DNA of 64,000 bases from Variovorax paradoxus (GCF_009498455.1 NZ_CP045644.1:3537001-3601000); one strand, 5' to 3'. Shown: positions 33,096 through 42,844, counted from the stretch's first letter. Notes: generated by a model from the letters alone, not told the origin. Numbers and translations: made by a program.

Positions 33096-34361
33096 ATGAC
33101 GTTTTCCCGGCCGATCGCCCCCGTGGCGAACGCCTTGCGCGAGCGATTCCGCACGGTGCGTGCCGCCAGCCTGGCGCTCGCCGCACCGCTGTCCGCCGAG
33201 GACCAGTGCATCCAGTCGATGCCCGACGCCAGCCCGACCAAGTGGCATCTGGCGCACACGACGTGGTTCTTCGAGACCGTGCTGCTGCAGCCGCATGCGC
33301 CGGACTATCGGCCCTTCGATGCGCGCTTTCATTACCTCTTCAATTCGTACTACGAGGCGCTCGGGCCGCGCCACCCGAGGCCGCAGCGCGGGCTGCTCAC
33401 GCGGCCGTCGCTCGACGAGGTGCATGCCTACCGCCGCCACGTCGACGAGGCGGTGCTCGCGCTGCTCGCGGCGCCCGGGAAGCTCGACTGGGCGGCCATC
33501 GAGCCGATCGTCGCGCTCGGCCTGAACCACGAGGAGCAGCACCAGGAGCTGCTGCTCACCGACATCCTGCATGCGCTGTCGTGCAACCCGCTGCTGCCGG
33601 CCTACAAGCCCGCGAGTGGCCCCGCGCTGCGGCTGGCCGCCGTGCCGGCCGAGGTGCGCTGGCTGGCGCAGCCGGGTGGCACGGTCGAGGTCGGCCATGC
33701 GGGCGATGGCTTCTGCTTCGACAACGAGACGCCGCGCCACGCCGCCTTGCTGCGCCCCTACGCCATCGCCGACCGGCTGGTGAACTGCGGCGACTACGCC
33801 CAGTTCATTGCCGACGGCGGCTACCGGCGGCCCGAGCTGTGGCTGTCCGACGGCTGGGCCACGGTGCAGGCGCAGGGTTGGCGCCATCCGGCCTACTGGC
33901 TCGAAGCCGACGACCCGCGCATCGCCACCTTGGGTGCGGGCAGCGGCCATGCCGCGCCCAGTGGCTGGCAGGTGTTCGGCCTGCACGGTGTGCGCCCGAT
34001 GGAGGCCGATGCGCCCGTGGCGCAACTGAGCTTCTACGAGGCCGCCGCGTACGCCGAATGGGCCGGCGCGCGGCTGCCCACCGAATTCGAATGGGAGGCC
34101 GCCTTCGACGCGCCCGGCATCACGCAGATGAACGGCCACGTCTGGCAGTGGACGCGTTCGTCGTACGACCCGTACCCCGGTTTTCGTCCGCTGCCCGGCA
34201 TCGCGGCCGAATACAACGGCAAGTTCATGGTGGGGCAGCTGGTGCTGCGCGGCGGCAGCGTGGCCACGCCGGCCGGCCATGCGCGGCCGAGCTACCGCAA
34301 TTTCTTTCCGCCAGCGGCACGCTGGCAGTTCTCGGGGCTGCGGCTCGCGAAAGACCTTTGA
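33096..34361 (+). CDS. egtB: Ergothioneine biosynthesis protein EgtB
   Basis: A 421-residue non-haem iron enzyme that joins a sulfur donor to hercynine. The N-terminal DinB domain supplies the three iron histidines (KWHLAHTTWFFE near residue 50 and LNHEEQHQELL near 145). The C-terminal FGE-sulfatase domain begins near 190 and shows FYEAAAYAEWAGARLPTEFE and the final SYRNFFPPAARWQFSGLRLA. The ATG at 33096 has a CTGGAG ribosome site. It is directly followed by egtD, 24 bp later. No egtA or egtC is nearby, so the sulfur donor is probably cysteine, or gamma-glutamylcysteine processed by other enzymes. Confidence 0.95.
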   Translation: MTFSRPIAPVANALRERFRTVRAASLALAAPLSAEDQCIQSMPDASPTKWHLAHTTWFFETVLLQPHAPDYRPFDARFHYLFNSYYEALGPRHPRPQRGLLTRPSLDEVHAYRRHVDEAVLALLAAPGKLDWAAIEPIVALGLNHEEQHQELLLTDILHALSCNPLLPAYKPASGPALRLAAVPAEVRWLAQPGGTVEVGHAGDGFCFDNETPRHAALLRPYAIADRLVNCGDYAQFIADGGYRRPELWLSDGWATVQAQGWRHPAYWLEADDPRIATLGAGSGHAAPSGWQVFGLHGVRPMEADAPVAQLSFYEAAAYAEWAGARLPTEFEWEAAFDAPGITQMNGHVWQWTRSSYDPYPGFRPLPGIAAEYNGKFMVGQLVLRGGSVATPAGHARPSYRNFFPPAARWQFSGLRLAKDL

Positions 34362-34385
34362 CCGACCTCGATGGAGCCGAGCACC

Positions 34386-35387
34386 ATGCGCAATCCCACG
34401 ACCTCTTCGTTCGCCCTCGCCAGCCACCTGCAACGCGAGGAAGAAACCCCCGCGCCCGACACCGCCCCGTGGTCCGAGTTCGGCCGCGCCATGCAGGCGG
34501 GCCTGGCGCGCACGCCGCGCCACATCTCGCCCAAGTTCTTCTATGACGTGGCCGGTTCGCAGCTGTTCGACCGCATCTGCGAGCTGCCCGAGTACTACCC
34601 CACGCGCACCGAGCTGGGCATCCTCGGCGCCTGCGCCGGCGAGATCGCCGCGCAGATCGGGCCGAACGCCGAGATCGTCGAGTTCGGCGCGGGCTCGCTC
34701 ACCAAGGTGCGGCTGCTGCTCGACGCGCTCGAATCACCGAAGCGCTATCTGCCGATCGACATTTCGGGCGAACACCTCGAGGCCGCGGCGGCGCGCCTGA
34801 AAGCCGACTACCCGGCGCTCGCGGTGCAGCCCATCGCGGCCGACTACACCATGCCGCTCGTGTTGCCCGCGCCCATGGCCGGGGCGGGCCGGCGCGTGGG
34901 CTTCTTTCCGGGCTCGACCATCGGCAACTTCGAGCCCGATGAGGCGCTCGCGTTCCTGCAGCTCGCGGCGCGCATGCTGCGCGGCGGCGGCCTGCTGATC
35001 GGTGTCGACCTGGTGAAAGACCCCGACCGGCTGCACGCGGCCTACAACGATGCGCAGGGCGTGACGGCGGCGTTCAACCTCAACCTGCTGCGGCGTGCGA
35101 ACGCGGAGCTGTCGGCCGACTTCGACCTCGACGGGTTCTCGCACGCGGCCTTCTACAACGCGCCGATGCGCCGCATCGAGATGCACCTCGTGAGCCGGCG
35201 CGCGCAGAGCGTGCAGATGCGCGGCGAGCGCTTCTCGTTCGAGGAAGGCGAGACGATCCACACCGAGTACTCGCACAAGTTCACCGTCGAGGGCCTGCAG
35301 GGGCTCGCGGTGCGCGCGGGCTTCCGCGTCGGGGCGGTGTGGACCGACCCCGAGCGGCTGTTCAGCGTGCACTGGCTGGTGAGCTGA
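34386..35387 (+). CDS. egtD: L-histidine N-alpha-methyltransferase EgtD
   Basis: A 333-residue SAM-dependent enzyme that trimethylates histidine to hercynine, the first step of ergothioneine synthesis. It has KFFYDVAGSQLFDRICELPE near residue 50, the SAM motif IVEFGAGSLTKVRLLL near 97, and FFPGSTIGNFEP near 175, all typical of EgtD. The ATG at 34386 has GGAG 9 bases upstream, while an earlier ATG at 34371 has none. It forms a two-gene unit with egtB and its end is only 4 bp from the end of the convergent gabD gene. Confidence 0.95.
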   Translation: MRNPTTSSFALASHLQREEETPAPDTAPWSEFGRAMQAGLARTPRHISPKFFYDVAGSQLFDRICELPEYYPTRTELGILGACAGEIAAQIGPNAEIVEFGAGSLTKVRLLLDALESPKRYLPIDISGEHLEAAAARLKADYPALAVQPIAADYTMPLVLPAPMAGAGRRVGFFPGSTIGNFEPDEALAFLQLAARMLRGGGLLIGVDLVKDPDRLHAAYNDAQGVTAAFNLNLLRRANAELSADFDLDGFSHAAFYNAPMRRIEMHLVSRRAQSVQMRGERFSFEEGETIHTEYSHKFTVEGLQGLAVRAGFRVGAVWTDPERLFSVHWLVS

Positions 35388-35391
35388 CCGG

Positions 35392-36855
35392 CTACGTATC
35401 CAGCCCCGCAAGGCACACGTACTTCACTTCGAGGAAGTCGTCGAGCCCGTACTTCGAGCCTTCGCGCCCCAGCCCCGATTGCTTGACGCCGCCGAACGGC
35501 GCTTCGGCCGTGGACACCAGCCCGGTGTTCACGCCGACGATGCCCGATTCGAGCGCTTCGGCGACGCGCATGATGCGGCCGATGTCGCGGCTGTAGAAGT
35601 ACGCGGCCAAGCCGAACTCGGTGTCGTTGGCCGCGGCGATGGCCTCGGCCTCGGTGTCGAACGCGAAGATCGGCGCCAGCGGGCCGAAGGTTTCTTCGCG
35701 TGCGAACAGCATGTCGGGCGTGGCGCCGCCGATCACGGTCGGCTCGTAGAACAGGCCGCCCAGCGCATGGCGCTTGCCGCCTGCGAGCACCGTGCCGCCC
35801 TTGGCGACGGCGTCGGCCACGTGCTCCTCGATCTTCTCGACGGCCTTGGCGTCGATCAGCGGGCCCTGGTTCACGCCGGCTTCGGTGCCGTTGCCGACCT
35901 TCAGTGCGTTGACCTTGGCCACGAGTTTCTGCGTGAAGGCCTCGAGCACGCCGCGCTGCACGTACAAGCGGTTCGCGCACACGCAGGTCTGGCCGGTGTT
36001 GCGGTACTTGGAGACCATCGCGCCTTCGACGGCCGCATCGACATCGGCATCGTCGAACACGATGAAGGGCGCGTTGCCGCCGAGTTCGAGCGACAGCTTC
36101 TTGATGGTGTCGGCCGACTGCTTCATGAGCGTGCGGCCCACCTCGGTCGAGCCGGTGAAGGTGAGCTTGCGCACGATGGGGCTGCGCGTCATCTCGCCGC
36201 CGATCTGGCTGGCCGAGCCGGTGAGCACCGACAGCAGCCCCTTCGGCACGCCCGCGCGCTCGGCGAGCACGGCAAAGGCCAGCGCCGAGAACGGCGTCTG
36301 CGTGGCCGGCTTCACCACCATCGCGCAGCCGGCCGCGAGCGCGGGCCCGGCCTTGCGGGTGAGCATGGCGGTGGGGAAGTTCCAGGGCGTGATGGCCGCG
36401 GTGACGCCCACGGGCTGCTTGAGCGCGAGGATGCGGCGGTCGGCCTGCGGCGCGGGAATGGTGTCGCCATACACGCGCCGCGCTTCTTCGGCGAACCACT
36501 CGATGAACGAGGCGGCGTAGGCGATCTCGCCGCGGCTCTCGGCCAGGGGCTTGCCCTGCTCGGTGGTCATGATCAGCGCGAGGTCGTCCACGTTCGCGAG
36601 CATCAGGTCGTTGAGCTTGCGCAGGATGGCCGAGCGTTCCTTGGCGGGCACCTTGGCCCAGGCCTTCTGCGCCTTTTCGGCGGCGGCGATGGCGCGCACG
36701 GTTTCTTCGGTGCCGCACATCGGCACGGTGCCGATCTGTTCACCGGTGGCGGGGTTGGTGACGGCGACGGTGGTGCCGTTGTCGGCATTCACCCAGGCGC
36801 CGGCAATGCAGGCCTGCTCGCGCAGCAGGGTCGGGTCTTGGAGCTTCAATGGCAT
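35392..36855 (-). CDS. gabD: NADP-dependent succinate-semialdehyde dehydrogenase
   Basis: A 487-residue aldehyde dehydrogenase of the GabD group. The glutamate motif SLELGGNAPFIVFDD and the catalytic cysteine in GQTCVCANRLYV are present, as are the cofactor segments TPWNFPTAMLTRKAGPALAA and FTGSTEVG. It oxidises succinate semialdehyde (or glutarate semialdehyde from a C5 amino acid) to the diacid. Last gene of the ten-gene operon, starting 13 bp after gabT. Together the two convert GABA to succinate for the TCA cycle. Confidence 0.95.
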   Translation of the reverse strand: MPLKLQDPTLLREQACIAGAWVNADNGTTVAVTNPATGEQIGTVPMCGTEETVRAIAAAEKAQKAWAKVPAKERSAILRKLNDLMLANVDDLALIMTTEQGKPLAESRGEIAYAASFIEWFAEEARRVYGDTIPAPQADRRILALKQPVGVTAAITPWNFPTAMLTRKAGPALAAGCAMVVKPATQTPFSALAFAVLAERAGVPKGLLSVLTGSASQIGGEMTRSPIVRKLTFTGSTEVGRTLMKQSADTIKKLSLELGGNAPFIVFDDADVDAAVEGAMVSKYRNTGQTCVCANRLYVQRGVLEAFTQKLVAKVNALKVGNGTEAGVNQGPLIDAKAVEKIEEHVADAVAKGGTVLAGGKRHALGGLFYEPTVIGGATPDMLFAREETFGPLAPIFAFDTEAEAIAAANDTEFGLAAYFYSRDIGRIMRVAEALESGIVGVNTGLVSTAEAPFGGVKQSGLGREGSKYGLDDFLEVKYVCLAGLDT

Positions 36856-36867
36856 GGCGGGTGTGTC

Positions 36868-38139
36868 TCAGGCTTGCAGCACGGCGGCGAGGATGTCGAG
36901 GCCTTCGCCGAGCACCGCGTCTTCGATGGTCAGGGGGAACAGGAAGCGGACCACATTGGCGTGCACGCCGCAAGTCAGCAGCAGCAAACCCGCGTCGCGC
37001 GCCCGGGTTTGCACCTGCTTCGTGAACGCGGCATCGGGCGAGCCGTCGGCCCCCGCGAACTCGACCGCCACCATCGCGCCCAGGCCGCGCACATCCGAAA
37101 TCTGCGGCACCTTCGCGCGCAGCCCTTCGAGGCGCGCCTTGAGCCGGTCGCCCAGCAGTTGCGCGCGCTCGCACAGCCGCTCGGCTTCGATCACGTCGAG
37201 CACCGCATGCGCTGCCGCAATGGCCAGTGCGTTGGCGGCGTAGGTGCCGCCGAGCCCGCCGGGCGCGGGCGCGTCCATGATCTCAGCGCGCCCGCACACA
37301 GCCGACAGCGGCGTGCCGCCGGCCAGGCTCTTGGCCATGGTCATGAGGTCGGGCACCACGTCGTAGTGGTCCATGGCGAACCACTTGCCGGTGCGCGCGA
37401 AGCCGGTCTGGATCTCGTCGGCGATCAGCAGGATGCCGTGGCGGTCGCAGATCTCGCGCAGCGCGCGCATGAACTCGGGCGGCGCGGCATAGAAGCCGCC
37501 TTCGCCCTGCACGGGCTCCAGGATGATGGCGGCCACCTGCTCGGGCTCGATGTCGGCCTTGAACAGCTGCTCGATGGCGCGCAGCGAATCGTCCACCGAC
37601 ACGCCGTGCAGTGCGATCGGCGCGGGCACATGGAAGATGCTGCCGGGGAAGGGGCCGAAGCCGGTCTTGTACGGCACCACCTTGCCCGTGAGCGCCATGC
37701 CCATGAAGGTGCGGCCGTGAAAGCCGCCGCCCAGCGCGATCACGCCGGGCCGGCGCGTGGCGGCGCGCGCGATCTTGATGGCGTTCTCGACCGCTTCGGC
37801 GCCGGTCGTGAAGAAGGCGGTCTTCTTGGCGTGGGTGCCGGGCGTCAGGCGGTTCAGGCGCTCGGCCAGCGACACCACGCTTTCGTACGGCACCACCTGG
37901 TAGGCCGTGTGGGTGAAGCGATCGAGCTGCGCGCGAATGGCCTCGACCACGCGCGGATGCCGGTGGCCGGTGTTGAGCACCGCGATGCCCGAGCCGAAGT
38001 CGATGTAGCGCCGGCCTTCGACGTCCCACAGCTCGGCGTTGAGCGCGCGCTCCGCGTAGATGGGAAAGCCGATGCCGATGCCACGCGGCGTGGCGGCGAT
38101 GCGGCGCGCGTCGATGGCGGCGTTGGTCTTGGATGTCAT
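36868..38139 (-). CDS. gabT: 4-aminobutyrate-2-oxoglutarate transaminase
   Basis: A 423-residue class III PLP aminotransferase. [17 protein letters not shown] near residue 115, the aspartate in [15 protein letters not shown] and the PLP lysine in [15 protein letters not shown] are typical of GabT. It moves the amino group of GABA (or 5-aminovalerate) to 2-oxoglutarate, giving succinate semialdehyde. It lies 37 bp after the ABC permease and 13 bp before gabD. Its presence at the end of an operon that begins with lactam-opening type genes is the key hint to the pathway. Confidence 0.95.
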   Translation of the reverse strand: MTSKTNAAIDARRIAATPRGIGIGFPIYAERALNAELWDVEGRRYIDFGSGIAVLNTGHRHPRVVEAIRAQLDRFTHTAYQVVPYESVVSLAERLNRLTPGTHAKKTAFFTTGAEAVENAIKIARAATRRPGVIALGGGFHGRTFMGMALTGKVVPYKTGFGPFPGSIFHVPAPIALHGVSVDDSLRAIEQLFKADIEPEQVAAIILEPVQGEGGFYAAPPEFMRALREICDRHGILLIADEIQTGFARTGKWFAMDHYDVVPDLMTMAKSLAGGTPLSAVCGRAEIMDAPAPGGLGGTYAANALAIAAAHAVLDVIEAERLCERAQLLGDRLKARLEGLRAKVPQISDVRGLGAMVAVEFAGADGSPDAAFTKQVQTRARDAGLLLLTCGVHANVVRFLFPLTIEDAVLGEGLDILAAVLQA

Positions 38140-38175
38140 GCGAGGTTCCTTCGTTTGCTTGTGTTTGAGGGGCGC

Positions 38176-39222
38176 TCAGTGGCTGCCCGGTGCCACCATG
38201 CGATGGCGGATCTGGTCGGCGACCACGGCCACGATCAGCAGGGCGCCCAGCACCACCATCTGCAGGTACGAGCCGACGCTGGCCAGGTTCATGCCGTTCT
38301 GCACCAGGCCGATGAAGATCGCGCCCATCACCACGTTGGGCACGCGACCGATGCCGCCGCGCAGGCTCACGCCCGCGATCACGCAGGCGGCAATCGATTC
38401 GAGCGCCACGGTGCCGCCGAGGTTGGCCTCGCCGGTTTCCACGCGCGCGGTCAGCAGCAGGCCGCTCACCGCTGCGAGGCCCGCGCACAGCAGGTAGGCC
38501 ATGAGCAGCACACGGCGGGTGTCGATGCCCGACAGCGCCGCGGCCTTGGCATTGCCGCCCACGGCGAGCAGGTGCGTACCGGTCGGCAGGCGGCCCATGA
38601 GCACGCCCATGCCGACCACGCACACGGCCGTGACGAGGATCGGCACCGGCACGCCGAGCACGGTGCCGAAACCGAACAGCTCGCTGAACTCCGCCGGCAT
38701 GCCCGACACCGGCACGCCGCCCGTGAGGAACAGCGCAAAGCCGAAGCCGATCGACTGCACGCCCAGCGTCACGATGAAGGGCGACACGCCGATCACCGCC
38801 ACGCCGAAACCGTTGACGAGGCCCACCACCAGTCCGGCGAGCATGCCGCAGGCGCAGCCCACGAGCACCACCATCCAGGCCGCATCGGGAAAGGCCACGC
38901 CCAGCGCCTGCATGGCGAGCGCGGAGACCACCGAGGTGATCGCCATCACGGTGCCCACCGAGAGGTCGAAGCCGCCCGTGACCAGCGCCAGCATCTGGCC
39001 CATCGACACGAGGATGAGGTAGACCGACTGGCGCAGCAGGTTCACGAGGTTCTGCGCCGTGAGGAACTGGTCGGACAGCGTGGCGAACACCACGCAGGCG
39101 ATCACCAGCATGAAGGGCAGCACGCCCAGGCGCAGGAAGAGGCTGCGCAGCAGGCCGAGGGCACGCCCGGCCAGGCTGGGCGTGGGGGCCGTCGGGGCGG
39201 CGATGAGGGAAGGCGAAGTCAT
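38176..39222 (-). CDS. Ribose-type ABC transporter permease
   Basis: A 348-residue inner-membrane permease of the RbsC/BPD_transp_2 family with eight or more hydrophobic segments. The conserved stretch VTGGFDLSVGTVMAITSVVS near residue 75 is the family hallmark, with GVSPFIVTLGVQSIGFG and SLRGGIGRVPNVVMGAIFIG later. It forms the channel for the TorT-like binding protein and RbsA-type ATPase encoded just upstream. Its ATG overlaps the ATPase stop (ATGA). Confidence 0.94.
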   Translation of the reverse strand: MTSPSLIAAPTAPTPSLAGRALGLLRSLFLRLGVLPFMLVIACVVFATLSDQFLTAQNLVNLLRQSVYLILVSMGQMLALVTGGFDLSVGTVMAITSVVSALAMQALGVAFPDAAWMVVLVGCACGMLAGLVVGLVNGFGVAVIGVSPFIVTLGVQSIGFGFALFLTGGVPVSGMPAEFSELFGFGTVLGVPVPILVTAVCVVGMGVLMGRLPTGTHLLAVGGNAKAAALSGIDTRRVLLMAYLLCAGLAAVSGLLLTARVETGEANLGGTVALESIAACVIAGVSLRGGIGRVPNVVMGAIFIGLVQNGMNLASVGSYLQMVVLGALLIVAVVADQIRHRMVAPGSH

Positions 39223-40727
39223 GGGGAGGGGGTCTCGCTGGGGCCGAAAAACAGGTTGAGCACGGCGGTTTCCTGGATGGCGTCGCCGTGCAGCTCGCCG
39301 GCGATTTCGCCGCGGCACATCACGTACACGCGGTGACTCAGGTGCAGCACCTCGGGCAGGTCGGACGAGATCACGACCACCGCGGCGCCGCCTTCGCAGA
39401 GCTTGCGGATCACCTCGTACAGCGCGCTGCGGGTGCCGACGTCCACGCCGACCGTGGGCTCGTCGAACACGTAGAGCGCGGCGTCGCGCGTCATGCCCTT
39501 GCCGAACAGCACCTTCTGCTGGTTGCCGCCCGAGAGCAGGCCCACGGGCCGTTCGAGGTTGCGCGGCGCGAGTTCGACGCGCTCGGCGGCCGTCGTCGAA
39601 AGCCGCCGCCCGAGGCGCTTGCGCAGCCAGCCGCCGCGACCGCGCAGCGGCCCGTGCACCAGCGGCAGGGTGATGTTGGCGCGCGACGTGAAGCCGAGCA
39701 CCAGCCCTTCGCCCTTGCGGTCGGGCGGCAGGTAGAACAGGCCGTCGTCGAGCAGCTGGCGCACCGTCGCGCCGGTGCGCGGCTGGCCCTTGAACAGCAC
39801 GCGGCCTTCGCTCACGGGGTCGAGCCCGTAGATCGCGCGGAACAGCTCCGACTTGCCGCAGCCCACGAGGCCCGCGAGCCCGACCACTTCGCCGCGCCGC
39901 ACCGTGAGGCTGGCGTGGCGCACGCCGTTCGGCGAGGCCAGTCCTTCGACCTGCAGCACCACCTCGCCGGGGTTCGCCGTGATGCGCGGGTAGATGTTGT
40001 CGATGGCCCGCCCGCTCATGAGCTCGATGAGCCGGTCGGCGCTGGTCGCATGGGCCTCGACGGTCGTGACCTTGCGCCCGTCGCGCAGCACGGTGATGCG
40101 ATCGGCGATCTGCGCGATCTCCTGCATGCGGTGCGAGATGTAGACGATGCCCACGCCGCGCGCCTTCAGCCGCGCCACCAGTTCGAACAGGCGCTGCGTC
40201 TCGGTGTCGGTCAGCGAGGCCGTGGGCTCGTCGAGGATCAGCACCGACACCTCGCCGCGCAGGCCCTTGGCGATTTCCACCATCTGCTGCTGCGCGCGCG
40301 TGAGGCCCGCCACGGGCGCGTCGACGTCGATCTCGAAGCCCAGGTCGGCCAGCATCGTGCGGGCGCGCTCGCGCACCGCCGCACGGTCGAGCAGGCCGCC
40401 CTTGCACGGCTCTTCGCCCAGGCTCAGGTTCTGCGCCACCGACAGCGTGGGAATCAGCGAGAACTCCTGGAACACCGCGCTGATGCCGTGGCGCCGCGCG
40501 TCGTGCACGTTGGCGAACTTCACCGGCGCGCCGTGCATGCGGATCTCGCCCGCCGTCGGCACGTTGGCACCGGCCAGCAGCGAGATCAGCGTCGACTTGC
40601 CGGCGCCGTTCTCGCCGAACAGCACGTGCACCTCGCCGGCGCGCAGCTCGAAGTCCATGGCATCGAGCGCCAGCACGCCGGGGTAGCGTTTGCCCAGGCC
40701 AAGGGTCTGCATCAGCACAGGTGCCAT
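39219..40727 (-). CDS. Ribose-type ABC transporter ATPase (two ABC domains)
   Basis: A 502-residue protein with duplicate ABC domains, as in RbsA. The first has Walker A GENGAGKSTLIS and signature LTRAQQQMVEIAKGL with Walker B VLILDEPTASL. The second is degenerate in Walker A (GLVGCGKSELF), which is normal for the family, with signature LLSGGNQQKVLFGKGM. It powers import through the permease encoded next. It begins 8 bp after the binding-protein gene. The family transports pentoses, but members also carry autoinducers, nucleosides and, with TorT-like receptors, other small molecules. Confidence 0.95.
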   Translation of the reverse strand: MAPVLMQTLGLGKRYPGVLALDAMDFELRAGEVHVLFGENGAGKSTLISLLAGANVPTAGEIRMHGAPVKFANVHDARRHGISAVFQEFSLIPTLSVAQNLSLGEEPCKGGLLDRAAVRERARTMLADLGFEIDVDAPVAGLTRAQQQMVEIAKGLRGEVSVLILDEPTASLTDTETQRLFELVARLKARGVGIVYISHRMQEIAQIADRITVLRDGRKVTTVEAHATSADRLIELMSGRAIDNIYPRITANPGEVVLQVEGLASPNGVRHASLTVRRGEVVGLAGLVGCGKSELFRAIYGLDPVSEGRVLFKGQPRTGATVRQLLDDGLFYLPPDRKGEGLVLGFTSRANITLPLVHGPLRGRGGWLRKRLGRRLSTTAAERVELAPRNLERPVGLLSGGNQQKVLFGKGMTRDAALYVFDEPTVGVDVGTRSALYEVIRKLCEGGAAVVVISSDLPEVLHLSHRVYVMCRGEIAGELHGDAIQETAVLNLFFGPSETPSP

Positions 40728-40734
40728 GGCGGGC

Positions 40735-41817
40735 TTACTTGACCTCGAACACCGGCTTGAAGCCGGTCGGCGGCAGGATGTCGGCCTGCTTCACGCTCTT
40801 GATGTTGCTGCTGTCGACCACGAAGATCTTCGGGCCGACGTGCTTCACCACGTCCTTGTTCTCCAGCAGGCGCACGGCCTGGTCGACCGCGATCCGGCCC
40901 TGGATCACCATCGAGTCGGCCGGCGAGGCCACGATGCGGCCCTTCTGGATGCCCTCGTAGACGCCCGGCGTCATGTAGAACGAGAGCACCTGCACCTTCT
41001 TGTCGAGGTTGCGCGCGCGCAGGATGCCGGTGGCGGCCTCGGCCGTCACGGCGGTGCCGGCCACATAGGCCAAATCGGGGTTGCCCTGCAGCACGTCTTC
41101 GACCAGCTTGGCCTGCGCCTCCTTGCCGGTGTCGCCGTACTTCGGGTCGAGCACCGTCACGGCGCTGCCCTTGATCGCTTCCATGAAGCCCTTGTGCGCG
41201 GCCTCGACCCAGCCTGCGCCGGCCGGGCCGGGGAACCAGCCGACCTTCACCGGCGGCGAACCCGCGGGGTGCTTCTTGGCGAGGTACTCGCCGGTCGACT
41301 GGCCCATCGTGTAGAACGACACCAGCGACTTGGCCGACAGGTCGGGCGAGCTGATGCCGTTGACCAGGTCGATCACCGGCACCTTCTTGGCGGCCGTGGC
41401 CTTGATGACGTTGTTCAGCCCGTCGCCCGAGATCGCGCCGATGATCACCGCGTTGGCGCCGCGCGCCACGCAGTCCTCGATCTGCGAGACCTGCTTGCCC
41501 AGGTTGGTGTAGCCGCCCGCGTCGACCACCTGCAGCTTCACGCCCAGGCGGCGCGCCTCTTCGATCACGCCGTAGTCCACGCCGAGCCAGTAGGCGTCCT
41601 TCATGTGCGGGAACGACACGCAGATGTCCCACTTCTTCGACGCCTTGGCCAGCGGCGTGTAGTCGATGGGTTTCTTCGTGCCCTCGGCCGAGAAGGCGGG
41701 CTCGGTGGCCTCGGCCTTGTAGGGAAACCAGTCGGCGGCCGAGGCCGGGGCATGCCACGCCAGGGCGGTGGCCAGCGAAGCGGCGATCAATGAAACGCGC
41801 AGGGGCGAGCTGTTCAT
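40735..41817 (-). CDS. TorT-like periplasmic binding protein of the ABC importer
   Basis: A 360-residue secreted protein. The signal peptide ends near residue 28 (APASAADWFPY). The sequence SFPHMKDAYWLGVDYGVIEE and RRLGVKLQVVDAGGYTNLG matches TorT, the E. coli periplasmic sensor of trimethylamine N-oxide, rather than typical ribose-binding proteins. Here it is followed by a ribose-type ATPase and permease and no histidine kinase, so it most likely serves transport. A ligand that is small, neutral and polar, such as a lactam, would suit the operon. The ATG at 41817 has AAGGAG. Confidence 0.9.
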   Translation of the reverse strand: MNSSPLRVSLIAASLATALAWHAPASAADWFPYKAEATEPAFSAEGTKKPIDYTPLAKASKKWDICVSFPHMKDAYWLGVDYGVIEEARRLGVKLQVVDAGGYTNLGKQVSQIEDCVARGANAVIIGAISGDGLNNVIKATAAKKVPVIDLVNGISSPDLSAKSLVSFYTMGQSTGEYLAKKHPAGSPPVKVGWFPGPAGAGWVEAAHKGFMEAIKGSAVTVLDPKYGDTGKEAQAKLVEDVLQGNPDLAYVAGTAVTAEAATGILRARNLDKKVQVLSFYMTPGVYEGIQKGRIVASPADSMVIQGRIAVDQAVRLLENKDVVKHVGPKIFVVDSSNIKSVKQADILPPTGFKPVFEVK

Positions 41818-41866
41818 GAAGAACTCCTTGGGTGACAGCGGTGAAGAAAAGGGGGAGGGGAACGCG

Positions 41867-42844
41867 TCAGGCCGCGAGTGCGGCCCGCAGGCGGTCGAGC
41901 CGTCGTCGGCGTTCGGCGCGGGCTTCGAGCGCCTGCGCCATGTCGACCTCGACGAAGCGCGCCTTGTGGTTGGGCTGCATCTGGGCGATGAGGTCCATGT
42001 CGGCGCTGATGACGGTGCCGACCATCGCGTAGCCGCCGCCCGAGACCGCATCGCGGTGCAGGATGATCGGCTCGCGCCCGCCCGGCACCTGGATGGAGCC
42101 GTACGGATAGCCCGCATCGACGATGTTCGACGGGTCGTCGCCCGCGCCGAAGGGCGGCGTGCGGTCCTGGAACTTCAGCGGCGTGCCGTGCTTGTAGCGG
42201 TAGCCGATGCGGTCGGCCTCGGAGCCGACGGTCCAGGTGTCGGCGAAGAAGCTCTGCACCGACACCTCCTGCAGGCGGTGGAAGTAGATGCCCGGCAGCA
42301 CGCGCAGGGCCACTTCTTTTTCGAGCACCGGCAGCAGCGCTGCATCGACCGTGCGGCCCGCGCGGGCGCCGGCAGCGGGCGTGCCCACGGGCAGTGTGTC
42401 GCCGGCCAGCAGCTTGCGGCCGTTGAAGCCGCCGAATGCGCCCAGGCCGTAGGTCGAGCGGCTGCCCAGCACCACCGGCACGTCGATGCCGCCGGCCACG
42501 GCGATGCACATGCGCGCGCCGAGCTTCATGAAGTCGAAGGCGAGCTTGTCGCCGGCCTGCACCGCGAAGGATGTGTTGCGCGGCACTTCGTTGCCGTTGA
42601 GCTTGATCTTCGCGTCGGCGCCGGTCACGGCCACCAGCGTGGGCGCGTCGAACTGCAGCTCGGGCCCGAGCAGCGTGCTTTCGATGACGGCCGCGCCTTC
42701 GTCGTTGCCGACCAGCAGGTTCGCGAGCACCAGGCTTTGCTGGTCGAGCGCGCCCGACAGCGGAATGCCCAGGTGGTAGTAGCCGGGGCGGCCGGCGTCC
42801 TGCACGCTGGTCGCGAGGCCGGGCTTGAGCACTTCAATCGCCAT
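41867..42844 (-). CDS. pxpC: PxpC-like carboxyltransferase/5-oxoprolinase subunit
   Basis: A 325-residue protein of the AHS2/KipA family, equivalent to the second carboxyltransferase half of urea carboxylase and to PxpC of 5-oxoprolinase. The start EVLKPGLATSVQDAGRPGYY and VPLSGALDQQSL-like stretch (IPLSGALDQQSLVLANLLVG) are characteristic. With the PxpB-like protein it should bind the amide or lactam substrate. Its start overlaps the end of pxpB by 11 bases; the ABC binding-protein gene follows after 49 bp. True substrate may not be 5-oxoproline, see the operon context. Confidence 0.9.
   Translation of the reverse strand: MAIEVLKPGLATSVQDAGRPGYYHLGIPLSGALDQQSLVLANLLVGNDEGAAVIESTLLGPELQFDAPTLVAVTGADAKIKLNGNEVPRNTSFAVQAGDKLAFDFMKLGARMCIAVAGGIDVPVVLGSRSTYGLGAFGGFNGRKLLAGDTLPVGTPAAGARAGRTVDAALLPVLEKEVALRVLPGIYFHRLQEVSVQSFFADTWTVGSEADRIGYRYKHGTPLKFQDRTPPFGAGDDPSNIVDAGYPYGSIQVPGGREPIILHRDAVSGGGYAMVGTVISADMDLIAQMQPNHKARFVEVDMAQALEARAERRRRLDRLRAALAA

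Noticed and set aside
35479..39336. A 1285-codon open frame on the plus strand opposite gabD, gabT and the ABC permease
   Set aside because: It is the antisense shadow of strongly GC-biased genes: its translation is rich in His, Arg and Gly without domains, while the minus-strand frames show complete enzyme families.
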